NCBI GenBank assembly: GCA_030044455.1
Contig: JASHVU010000474.1
Coordinates: 1 to 6,666, forward strand
DNA from: Acidobacteriaceae bacterium
GTDB taxonomy: Bacteria > Acidobacteriota > Terriglobia > Terriglobales > Acidobacteriaceae
Direction: 5' to 3'
DNA: 6,666 bases
This document shows positions 1 through 6,387 of this stretch, piece after piece. The translations under genes were made by a program, and so were the position numbers. The notes under the pieces are model-generated. The model was not told the origin of the DNA, ran no database searches, and worked only from the letters and a program-made list of their open reading frames with translations. How positions within the stretch are numbered: position 1 is the stretch's first letter; each line of letters begins with the position of its first letter.

Positions 1-1
1 C

Positions 2-1648
2 AATAAATTCACGGTGAATCTTGGACTGCGTTGGGATCTCGAACAGATGCAGCGCGAACAGTTTCTCAGGGAAACCCAATTTAGCCCGACTGTCGTAAAT
101 CCTTCGGCCGGCGGCTTGCTCGGTGGAACCGAATACGAAGGGTATGGGACTGGACGTTGCAACTGCCTCTTCGAAAAGTTCTATCCCTGGATGGTTCAAC
201 CTCGTGTTGGCGTCAGCTATCAACTGGATGCAAAGACCGTGATCCATGCGGCAACCGGATTTTACTCCGGACCGCAGCTGTTCATGAACGAAGAGATTTA
301 CAGCAATCAGGGATTTGGCTTTAACCAGGTGTTTCTCACCAGTCCTGCGTTTGGTCTTCCCGCAGGTCAGCTTTCCAACGGCATACCGTTCTCCCCGGCG
401 GCTATTACTGCAACGGACTTCGACCCGGGCGCATTCCCGAATCCTGGTTCGACCAACTCGCCCCCGAATTTCATTGCTCCAAACAATGGCCGCCCCCCGC
501 GTTTTGTGCAATCAACCGTTGGCGTTGAGCGCGAGATTGTAAACAATCTTACGGTCAATCTATCCTTGATTGACGACCGTGGTGTTTGGCTCAATTCCGA
601 CGGGCTGACAAATGATATCAACGAACTCACTCCGTCGATGCTGTCACAGAAATATGGCCTGGACGTTACCAACGCGGCTGATTTTGCCTTGTTGACGGGG
701 TCGATCCAATCTGCTGAATCGAAGGGCTACAGCCTGCCGTACGCCACTTTCCCAGCCACGGCCAGCCTGGCTCAGGCACTGCGGCCGTTTCCGCAGTTCG
801 GGAACATTGGCGACTACTACGAGCATGACGGCAATTGGTGGTACGACGCGCTTCAGGTCAAGGTCACCAAGCGGCTGAGCTACGGTCTGTCGGGCGGCCT
901 CGGTTACTCCTGGTCGAAGAATCTGGGAACTGTGGCCTCAACCAACCAGCCGACCTTTACGACAGCGCAGCCGATACAGGATCCTAGCGCACCTCCCAAG
1001 AACGCCAAATCCTTTGAGAATATCGACCAACCGCAGGCGCTCAACTTCTACTTCAACTATGAAGTGCCGAGATTCAGCTTCTCGCAAAACGGCTGGAGGC
1101 GCGCAATGCTTTCCGGCTGGACAGCGGACGGCATCTTCCATTACCAGAGCGGTTTTCCGATACAAACTCCGAATTCGACCAGCCCTTTGAATTCGGTGAC
1201 TTTTGCCAATGGAGTTTGGGCGAATCGCGTTGCGGGCCAGCCGCTCTTCCTGCATAGCCTGAATGTGCATGACCCCAGCTACGCACTCACCAAGGAGTTT
1301 CTCAACCCCGCCGCGTGGACAAACCCGGCTCCCGGAACCTACGCCACATCCAAGCCGTTCTACGGGGACTACCGTAACGCCAGACAACCGAACGAGGAGT
1401 TGGGCTTCGGCAAGGTCATCCCCATCAAGGAGGACATGAACTTTTCACTACGCGCGGATTTCTTCAATGTCTTCAACCGCTGGGTGTATCCCAACCTGAA
1501 CAATACGGGAAATCCGTTCCAGACTGCTCAATATGACAGCAACGGAACCATCACCAACGGTTTCGGCTACCTGGGGAACAGCCTCGGCGGAGCCGGTGGA
1601 AACTATGCTCCGAGAAGCGGCGAGTTTGTCGCGAGGTTCCAGTTCTAA
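2..1648 (+). CDS. TonB-dependent receptor, Oar-like, C-terminal half (partial)
   Basis: This is an outer-membrane beta-barrel of the Oar-like TonB-dependent receptor type, which takes up large ligands or serves as a surface protein. The frame is open from base 2, so the start, signal peptide, carboxypeptidase-regulatory-like domain and most of the plug lie outside the window. The visible 548 residues begin with a barrel strand (FTVNLGLRWD). Typical family landmarks follow: 'WWYDALQVKVTKRLSYGLSGG' near residue 280, then 'YSWSKNLG', 'LNPAAWTNPAPGTY' and 'NFSLRADFFNVFNRW'. The last strand ends GEFVARFQF, with alternating aromatic residues and a terminal Phe, which is the usual outer-membrane insertion signal. 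Full-length members of the family have roughly 1,000-1,200 residues, so about half is present. A strong terminator follows 26 bases after the stop. The family call is firm; the ligand is unknown. A CxC pair ('GRCNC') sits near residue 51. Confidence 0.93.
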   Translation, partial: NKFTVNLGLRWDLEQMQREQFLRETQFSPTVVNPSAGGLLGGTEYEGYGTGRCNCLFEKFYPWMVQPRVGVSYQLDAKTVIHAATGFYSGPQLFMNEEIYSNQGFGFNQVFLTSPAFGLPAGQLSNGIPFSPAAITATDFDPGAFPNPGSTNSPPNFIAPNNGRPPRFVQSTVGVEREIVNNLTVNLSLIDDRGVWLNSDGLTNDINELTPSMLSQKYGLDVTNAADFALLTGSIQSAESKGYSLPYATFPATASLAQALRPFPQFGNIGDYYEHDGNWWYDALQVKVTKRLSYGLSGGLGYSWSKNLGTVASTNQPTFTTAQPIQDPSAPPKNAKSFENIDQPQALNFYFNYEVPRFSFSQNGWRRAMLSGWTADGIFHYQSGFPIQTPNSTSPLNSVTFANGVWANRVAGQPLFLHSLNVHDPSYALTKEFLNPAAWTNPAPGTYATSKPFYGDYRNARQPNEELGFGKVIPIKEDMNFSLRADFFNVFNRWVYPNLNNTGNPFQTAQYDSNGTITNGFGYLGNSLGGAGGNYAPRSGEFVARFQF

Positions 1649-1673
1649 ACGTCAATTCCCCGAAATTCCAACC

Positions 1674-1709
1674 AACAGGCCAGATGAGTCTATCTGGCCT
1701 GTTATCTTT
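1674..1709 (+). terminator. Rho-independent terminator after the TonB-dependent receptor
   Basis: The arms AACAGGCCAGAT (1674-1685) and ATCTGGCCTGTT (1692-1703) pair perfectly over 12 bp around a 6-base loop (GAGTCT). They are followed by ATCTTTA and, a little further on, a T6 run near 1720. The hairpin begins 26 bases after the receptor stop codon. It most likely ends the receptor transcript. The hairpin itself is read directly from the sequence; the weak immediate T-tract leaves termination efficiency uncertain. Confidence 0.85.
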
Positions 1710-1734
1710 AGTGAAAGTGTTTTTTGCAAATCGC

Positions 1735-1740
1735 AGGAAG
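1735..1740 (+). promoter_or_regulatory. Possible ribosome binding site for the first CRTAC1 gene
   Basis: AGGAAG lies 15 bases before the ATG at 1756. The spacing is longer than ideal, but it is the only purine-rich Shine-Dalgarno-like stretch between the terminator and the Tat leader. It supports a start at 1756 over the in-frame ATG at 1684, which lies inside the terminator stem. Confidence 0.4.
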
Positions 1741-1755
1741 CGCAATCGGCATCCA

Positions 1756-3561
1756 ATGAAGTCGGCAACTACGCGACGTGATTTTGTAACCGGCTTGGCT
1801 GCCCTAAGCGCGGGAACTTTGAACTCCAGAGTGTTCTCGCCTGGTAGCATGATCCGACAGTCGCGTGTACCGATCCTGCACAGGAGTCAACTTCACGGCG
1901 ATGAGCAAAGAGTAGCCGCTTCGAGTCAATCCGCTGACTCGCCAATTCTCTTCGAAAACACAATTGACGCGTCAAAAATACATTTCGTATTGAAGAACAG
2001 TGTCAGTCCCCAGCGCTACTCCATAGAGACAATGACTGGCGGCGTCGCAGTTTTCGACTACGACAACGATGGGCTTCTGGATATCTTTTTTACAAACGGG
2101 GCAGAAATTCCGTCGTTGAAAAAGAGCGACGCCAGTTTCTCGAACCGGCTCTTCCGCAATAATGGCGACGGATCCTTTACCGATGTTACCGAAAAGGCCG
2201 GCTTGACTGGTGTCGGCTATTCAATGGGCGTAGCGGCGGGCGACTACGACAATGACGGATTTGTGGATCTGTATGTGGCCGGATTTGATCGTAATCAACT
2301 CTTTCATAACAATGGCGACGGGACATTCACTGATGTGACGGAAAAAGCGGGAGTCAGCGGCCGGGTTCCGGGATTGGGCAAGCCCTGGTCCGTCACCGCA
2401 GGTTGGATTGACTATAACAACGATGGATTACTCGATCTGTTTGTTGTGAATTATCTCGACTATTCGATCTCCAAAGCTCATAGTTGCCAGACCGGCAACA
2501 TCGTTGACTATTGCTCTCCCAATGAATATCGTGGAACGCCTAATATCTTGTATCGAAACAACGGTGACGGCACATTCATTGACGCTTCACAGCAGTCGCG
2601 TATTTCCCAATATCCAGGCAAAGGCATGGGCGTTGCTTTTGCTGATTATGATGACGATGGGTTTACCGACATCTTTGTTTCCAACGATACTTTCCCGAAT
2701 TGTCTGTTGCACAACAATGGCGATGGGACTTTCACCGATGTCGCACTCCTGGCGGGCGTGGCCTACAACGAAAACGGCAAGACTGTTGCGGGAATGGGGA
2801 CAGACTTCCGCGACATCGACAATGACGGCAAGCCCGATATTTTTCATGCAGCGATGTTTGGCGACAGCTTTCCCCTTTACCGCAATATGGGGAATGGCCA
2901 ATTTGAAGATGTCACCGACATGACCGGATTGACAGCAATGACAACCCGTTTTACGGCTTGGGGAACCGGAATCTTCGATTTTGATAATGACGGGAACAAG
3001 GATATTTTCGCTGCGGCCTCTGCAATTCTCGATAATTCGATGGAGGTAAATCACAAGCCTTACCCGCTTCCCAATTTGCTCTATCGCAATCTCGGAAACC
3101 TCGTATTTAAGGATGTGAGCGCACAGATGGGGCCGAGTTTTTCCGCACCCGCCGCTCATCGCGGCGCCGCATTCGGCGATTTAAACAACGATGGGAAGAT
3201 CGACATTGTGGTAACAGTCCTCAACGGAAAGCCGCAGTTGCTTATGAATCGGACTCCGAATCACAATCATTGGATTATTTTGAAACTCGTTGGGGTGGCT
3301 GATAATCGAGATGGGCTGGGAACAAAGGTGAAGATTACCACCGCGAATGGAAGTCAATACAACGAGGCTACAACAGCCGTCGGCTACAATTCGTCCAGCG
3401 ACAAACGTGTGTACTTCGGATTGGGAAACGCGTCCTTCGTGGACCGGATTGAACTTGCATGGCCTACGGGCGTGAAGCAACTGTTCACAAATGTGAAAGC
3501 CGACCAGATCCTGACGATCGTAGAAAGTGGCCCTCCTCAACCCAAAGGCAAGCTTCTATGA
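1756..3561 (+). CDS. CRTAC1 family protein (FG-GAP/VCBS beta-propeller with ASPIC/UnbV domain), Tat-exported
   Basis: This is a predicted exported, calcium-binding beta-propeller of 601 residues with no visible catalytic motif; a binding or adhesion role is inferred. The N-terminus (MKSATTRRDFVTGLAALSAG) reads as a twin-arginine leader, with R7-R8, F10 and a short hydrophobic stretch. Seven DxDxDG-type Ca2+ loops lie near residues 101, 163, 219, 297, 353, 408 and 475 (for example DYDNDGLLD and DLNNDGKID). They alternate with blade strands such as 'HNNGDGTFTDVTEKAG'. A Cys pair (C244, C253) lies in the family-typical stretch before 'LYRNNGDGTF'. The last ~80 residues (about 515-596) form the ASPIC/UnbV domain, with NRDGLGTKVK, SSSDKRVYFGLG and ELAWPTG. 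I chose ATG 1756 because it gives a normal Tat leader. The longer in-frame start at 1684 falls within the terminator hairpin and would put about 24 extra residues before the leader. The stop overlaps the TPR gene start. Confidence 0.9.
   Translation: MKSATTRRDFVTGLAALSAGTLNSRVFSPGSMIRQSRVPILHRSQLHGDEQRVAASSQSADSPILFENTIDASKIHFVLKNSVSPQRYSIETMTGGVAVFDYDNDGLLDIFFTNGAEIPSLKKSDASFSNRLFRNNGDGSFTDVTEKAGLTGVGYSMGVAAGDYDNDGFVDLYVAGFDRNQLFHNNGDGTFTDVTEKAGVSGRVPGLGKPWSVTAGWIDYNNDGLLDLFVVNYLDYSISKAHSCQTGNIVDYCSPNEYRGTPNILYRNNGDGTFIDASQQSRISQYPGKGMGVAFADYDDDGFTDIFVSNDTFPNCLLHNNGDGTFTDVALLAGVAYNENGKTVAGMGTDFRDIDNDGKPDIFHAAMFGDSFPLYRNMGNGQFEDVTDMTGLTAMTTRFTAWGTGIFDFDNDGNKDIFAAASAILDNSMEVNHKPYPLPNLLYRNLGNLVFKDVSAQMGPSFSAPAAHRGAAFGDLNNDGKIDIVVTVLNGKPQLLMNRTPNHNHWIILKLVGVADNRDGLGTKVKITTANGSQYNEATTAVGYNSSSDKRVYFGLGNASFVDRIELAWPTGVKQLFTNVKADQILTIVESGPPQPKGKLL
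3544..3548 (+). promoter_or_regulatory. Ribosome binding site inside the CRTAC1 gene for the TPR gene
   Basis: AAAGG lies 9 bases before the ATG at 3558 and 12 before the ATG at 3561. It supports the ATGATG overlap as the TPR start. The much longer reading from 3459 would put 33 charged, non-leader residues in front of the signal peptide. Confidence 0.5.
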
Positions 3562-4379
3562 TGTGGCTTCTCGCCCTCCAACTCGCAACCGCTCCAACGC
3601 AACCAGCACTCGCCCCGGCGCCCTACGTAGTTGGGCCAGCGCAACATTACGAAAGTGCAAAGGAAGATTTTGCCCATCAGAGGTTTTCCGACGCTGATAG
3701 CGAAGTTAATGCCGCGCTGCGTGAGAGCCCGTACATGGTTCCGGCCCTGGTCCTCAAGGCTCGCCTGGCCATCTTTGCAAAGCGCCCGGATGTCGCCAAG
3801 AGCTGTCTCATCACCGCCATTACAGTCGATCCATCTTCAGAAGATGCACAGTTTTATCTCGGGTTGTTGTTCTTCATGCAAAATGATTTTCATTTGGCGC
3901 TCTCACCGCTTCAGAAATCCCAGATACTCTCTCCCAAAAACCCCTTGCCCGCGTTCTATCTCGCGATGACTGAGGAAGCTCTTGGAGCTGAAACCAAAGC
4001 GTTGGACTTCTTTGAGCAGGCGCAGAATCTCTCTCCGGAAAAATCGCCGCAGAGCGCAGAGATCCTTGTTGCATACGGGAGATTTCTGTTGTCACTGGGC
4101 CGCACCGAGGACGGTATTGAAAAAGAGCGACGAGCTATTGAAGCGGACCCGCAATCGCGCGATGCGCGCTATGAATTGGCGAAGGGACTGGATCATCAGG
4201 GAGATTTCAAGAATGCCGCACTCGAAGGAGAGCGAGCCCTGATTCTGCCGAAGGGGGACACAGGCGATCCGCAGATTCATTTTCTTCTGGCAGGTCTCTA
4301 TCGAAAATTGAATCAGCCCGATTTGGCAAAACTCCATATGGAGAAATTCCAAGCTTCTTCGCAGACCCCTCGCCGTTAA
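3558..4379 (+). CDS. Exported tetratricopeptide repeat protein
   Basis: This 273-residue protein is almost entirely tetratricopeptide repeats. It is a helical protein-protein interaction scaffold, probably in the periplasm. The start MMWLLALQLATAPTQPALA resembles a short Sec signal peptide, although no basic residue precedes the hydrophobic core, so the call is tentative. Roughly seven TPR-like helix pairs fill residues 30-265. The clearest are 'AQFYLGLLFFMQNDFHLAL' (from 97), 'LVAYGRFLLSLGRTEDGIEK' (from 170), 'ARYELAKGLDHQGDFKNA' (from 203) and 'IHFLLAGLYRKLNQPDLAK' (from 240). Most repeats end with a proline-containing turn (DPSS, SPKN, DPQS). The ATG at 3558 overlaps the upstream TGA (ATGA), which indicates translational coupling and a shared transcript with the CRTAC1 gene. 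ATG 3561 is an equally possible start, one residue shorter. The specific function is unknown; a partner role for the flanking CRTAC1 proteins is inferred from position. Confidence 0.88.
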   Translation: MMWLLALQLATAPTQPALAPAPYVVGPAQHYESAKEDFAHQRFSDADSEVNAALRESPYMVPALVLKARLAIFAKRPDVAKSCLITAITVDPSSEDAQFYLGLLFFMQNDFHLALSPLQKSQILSPKNPLPAFYLAMTEEALGAETKALDFFEQAQNLSPEKSPQSAEILVAYGRFLLSLGRTEDGIEKERRAIEADPQSRDARYELAKGLDHQGDFKNAALEGERALILPKGDTGDPQIHFLLAGLYRKLNQPDLAKLHMEKFQASSQTPRR

Positions 4380-4500
4380 ATTGTGCCTCGCCAAAGTGCG
4401 CCGTGAACAAACCAGGAATGAAACTTCAGCGCAAATTGAATTCAAGAGGCCTTGTTGCATAGGAGATGGAGGCAGACCCTTCGGAGCGGATTAGAGAAAA
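4380..4500 (+). other. 121-bp spacer between the TPR gene and the second CRTAC1 gene
   Basis: I see no open gene, strong terminator or convincing promoter here. A 10-bp palindrome TTGAATTCAA lies at 4436-4445. AGGAG (4461-4465) is too far from the ATG at 4501 to serve as its Shine-Dalgarno. Immediately before that ATG only weak purine stretches occur (CGGA at 4487-4490, GAGA at 4494-4497). Without a terminator, read-through from the CRTAC1-TPR pair is plausible. Confidence 0.5.
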
Positions 4501-6309
4501 ATGACATATCTGAGGCGCCGAAATTTCCTGGCTTCGATTGCGGCCTGGCTGACAGGCTTCGCAGTGCGGCGTGCCATTCCGCAGGGTCTGCACTCCGGAA
4601 CGGGCCCGTTTCAAGTCTCACAACCCTCGCCTAGCCTCGCGTCGCGATCGTCCAGCGCACACACACAATCCGATGGCCGAACGGCCGACCACAATCCATC
4701 CAATGCCGGATCCTGGTGGTTCACCGATGTCGCTCCGCGCTCCCAGTTTTCCTACCGAACCAACAACGACTTCACGGGCAGGAAATACTTTCCGCAACCC
4801 ATGTGCGGCGGAGTTGCAGCGATTGACTATAACAATGACGGTTTGATGGACCTATTCTTTACCAACGGCGCCAAGCTGCCGGAATTGGAGAAAAGCTCGC
4901 CCGATTATTACAACTGTCTGCTCTGCAACAAGGGCGATGGAACGTTCAAGGACGTGACCGCCAAAGCGGGTCTCAGTGGAGCCAACCTCGGCTACTGTTT
5001 CGGAGTTGCCGTGGCCGATTACGACAACGACGGCTACGAAGATCTATTCATCTGTAATGCCGGCAGGAATGCTCTTTACCATAACAACGGTGACGGGACA
5101 TTTACAGATGTGACCGTCGGTTCCGGACTTGAACACAAACCAGAGAACGTGCTGAGCGTGGGTGCGGCCTGGTTCGACTACGACAACGACGGACTTCTTG
5201 ACCTGATCGTCACCAATTACACCACCTGGACTCCGCAGACCGATCAGCAATGCTTCAAGGGCGGCAGGATTGAGCAGTATTGCGATCCCAAGGTCTACAA
5301 GAACGTCGAATCGAGGCTCTATCGCAATCTTGGCCACGGCCGTTTTGAAGACGTCACCGAAACCAGCGGCATTGGGAAAGCTCAGGGCAAGGGAATGGGC
5401 ATCTCAATCGCGGACTTCACGGGCGATGGGTTGATGGACATTTTTATCGCAAACGATACCGAGCCCAATTTCCTCTTTATCAACCAGGGCAATGGAAGGT
5501 TCAAGGAGAGTAGCCTCGACTATGGCGTGGCCTACAACGAAGAGGGCACTTCCGTATCGGGCATGGGTTCGGACGCTAAGGATTTCGATAATGACGGCAG
5601 GGTAGACATTCTCTACAACGATCTGGCCGGGCAGGTCTTTGCTCTTCTCAAGAACGAAGACGGAAGGTCTTTCAGTGAAGCAACCTGGTTGACCAAACTT
5701 GGCCCCCTTTCGCGGAATTTCTCCGGATGGAGCATAGGGTTCATCGACTACAACAACGATGGCTGGAAAGACATATACTCCGCAAATGGCGATGTCGACA
5801 ACCTGACCGAGAATTCCAGGCAACACGACACCATGTTTCAGAATGAAGAAGGCAAGCTTTTCAACGACGTCACAGAGAAGATGGGATCTGATTTCGCATT
5901 TGTCGGCTACCAGCGCGGTTCGGCATTTGTCGATCTAAACAATGACGGCTTCATGGACCTGGTGGTGACTTCGCTGGGCCAAAAGCCGCGCATTCTGATG
6001 AATAATGCTTTGGTCAAAAACCACTGGATCATGTTCGATTTGCGCGGACACAAAAGCAATCGCGACGGGATTGGCGCCACCATCAAGGTGACCACCGGAT
6101 CCGGCAGGACGCTCTACAACCACGTGACCACCAGCGTAGGGTTCATGTCGTCAAGCGATCGCCGCGTGCACTTTGGCCTTGGCGCCGAGACAATGATCGA
6201 CCACGTGGAGATTCGCTGGCCAAGCGGAATTGTGCAGCGACTCGAGCATCCGATCGTAGATCGGATCATGAAGGTGGAGGAGCCCACCGGGAAGCCTGTG
6301 GACTCATAG
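4501..6309 (+). CDS. Second CRTAC1 family protein (FG-GAP/VCBS plus ASPIC/UnbV), Tat-exported
   Basis: This 602-residue paralog of the protein at 1756..3561 has the same domain order and almost the same length. The leader MTYLRRRNFLASIAAWLTG has a clear twin-arginine motif (RRNFL, residues 6-10). A Ser/Thr/Pro/Gln-rich linker follows, to about residue 70. Ca2+-loop motifs lie near residues 109, 173, 226, 305, 361, 416 and 478. The fourth reads DFTGDGLMD, so it departs from the DYDNDG pattern of the others. The ASPIC/UnbV domain covers about 518-596, with NRDGIGATIKV, SSSDRRVHFGLG and EIRWPSG. The start is well fixed: an in-frame TAG sits at 4492-4494 and the next in-frame ATG is residue 101. 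The protein has seven cysteines (102, 139, 142, 166, 185, 251, 261) against three in its paralog, including a CLLC motif. C251 and C261 match the family-typical pair. It probably acts outside the cytoplasm in binding or envelope assembly; the substrate is unknown. Confidence 0.92.
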   Translation: MTYLRRRNFLASIAAWLTGFAVRRAIPQGLHSGTGPFQVSQPSPSLASRSSSAHTQSDGRTADHNPSNAGSWWFTDVAPRSQFSYRTNNDFTGRKYFPQPMCGGVAAIDYNNDGLMDLFFTNGAKLPELEKSSPDYYNCLLCNKGDGTFKDVTAKAGLSGANLGYCFGVAVADYDNDGYEDLFICNAGRNALYHNNGDGTFTDVTVGSGLEHKPENVLSVGAAWFDYDNDGLLDLIVTNYTTWTPQTDQQCFKGGRIEQYCDPKVYKNVESRLYRNLGHGRFEDVTETSGIGKAQGKGMGISIADFTGDGLMDIFIANDTEPNFLFINQGNGRFKESSLDYGVAYNEEGTSVSGMGSDAKDFDNDGRVDILYNDLAGQVFALLKNEDGRSFSEATWLTKLGPLSRNFSGWSIGFIDYNNDGWKDIYSANGDVDNLTENSRQHDTMFQNEEGKLFNDVTEKMGSDFAFVGYQRGSAFVDLNNDGFMDLVVTSLGQKPRILMNNALVKNHWIMFDLRGHKSNRDGIGATIKVTTGSGRTLYNHVTTSVGFMSSSDRRVHFGLGAETMIDHVEIRWPSGIVQRLEHPIVDRIMKVEEPTGKPVDS

Positions 6310-6338
6310 GGAACGCGAAGATCAAGCTATCTCGAAGG

Positions 6339-6359
6339 TCGATAGCATTCGGTTATCGA
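6339..6359. terminator. Possible hairpin terminator between convergent genes
   Basis: TCGATAGC (6339-6346) pairs with GTTATCGA (6352-6359) over 8 bp, including one G-U pair, around a 5-base loop. It lies in the 78-bp gap between the convergent gene ends. An overlapping 6-bp hairpin, GCTATC (6326-6331) with GATAGC (6341-6346), competes for the same arm. Neither strand has a good T-tract after it, so this is a weak candidate. Confidence 0.35.
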
Positions 6360-6387
6360 GTATAGGTGTTGTCGTGCATTTGGATCG

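Noticed and set aside
1684..1755. An upstream ATG at 1684 as the start of the first CRTAC1 protein.
   Set aside because: It lies inside the terminator stem, has no Shine-Dalgarno, and would place about 24 basic residues before the Tat leader.
2587..3159. A 190-codon minus-strand open frame inside the first CRTAC1 gene, and similar antisense frames in the second.
   Set aside because: They are shadows of the repeated Asp/Asn/Gly-rich codons of the Ca2+ loops; the translations (many Ile/Val/Glu runs) mirror the repeats and show no family features.
3459..3557. An ATG at 3459 as the start of the TPR protein.
   Set aside because: It would overlap the ASPIC/UnbV coding region by about 100 bases and bury the signal peptide behind 33 charged residues; the ATGATG overlap is a much better start.
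4466..4504. A 12-codon reading (MEADPSERIREK) whose TGA overlaps the ATG of the second CRTAC1 gene, a possible leader peptide.
   Set aside because: The AGGAG directly abuts its ATG with no spacing, and nothing in the peptide suggests attenuation; it is probably chance.
2150..5115. Recurring DNA blocks encoding NNGDGTFTDVT in both CRTAC1 genes, considered as mobile or CRISPR-like repeats.
   Set aside because: They are in-frame blade repeats that differ at synonymous positions and have irregular spacing, so they reflect protein repeat structure.
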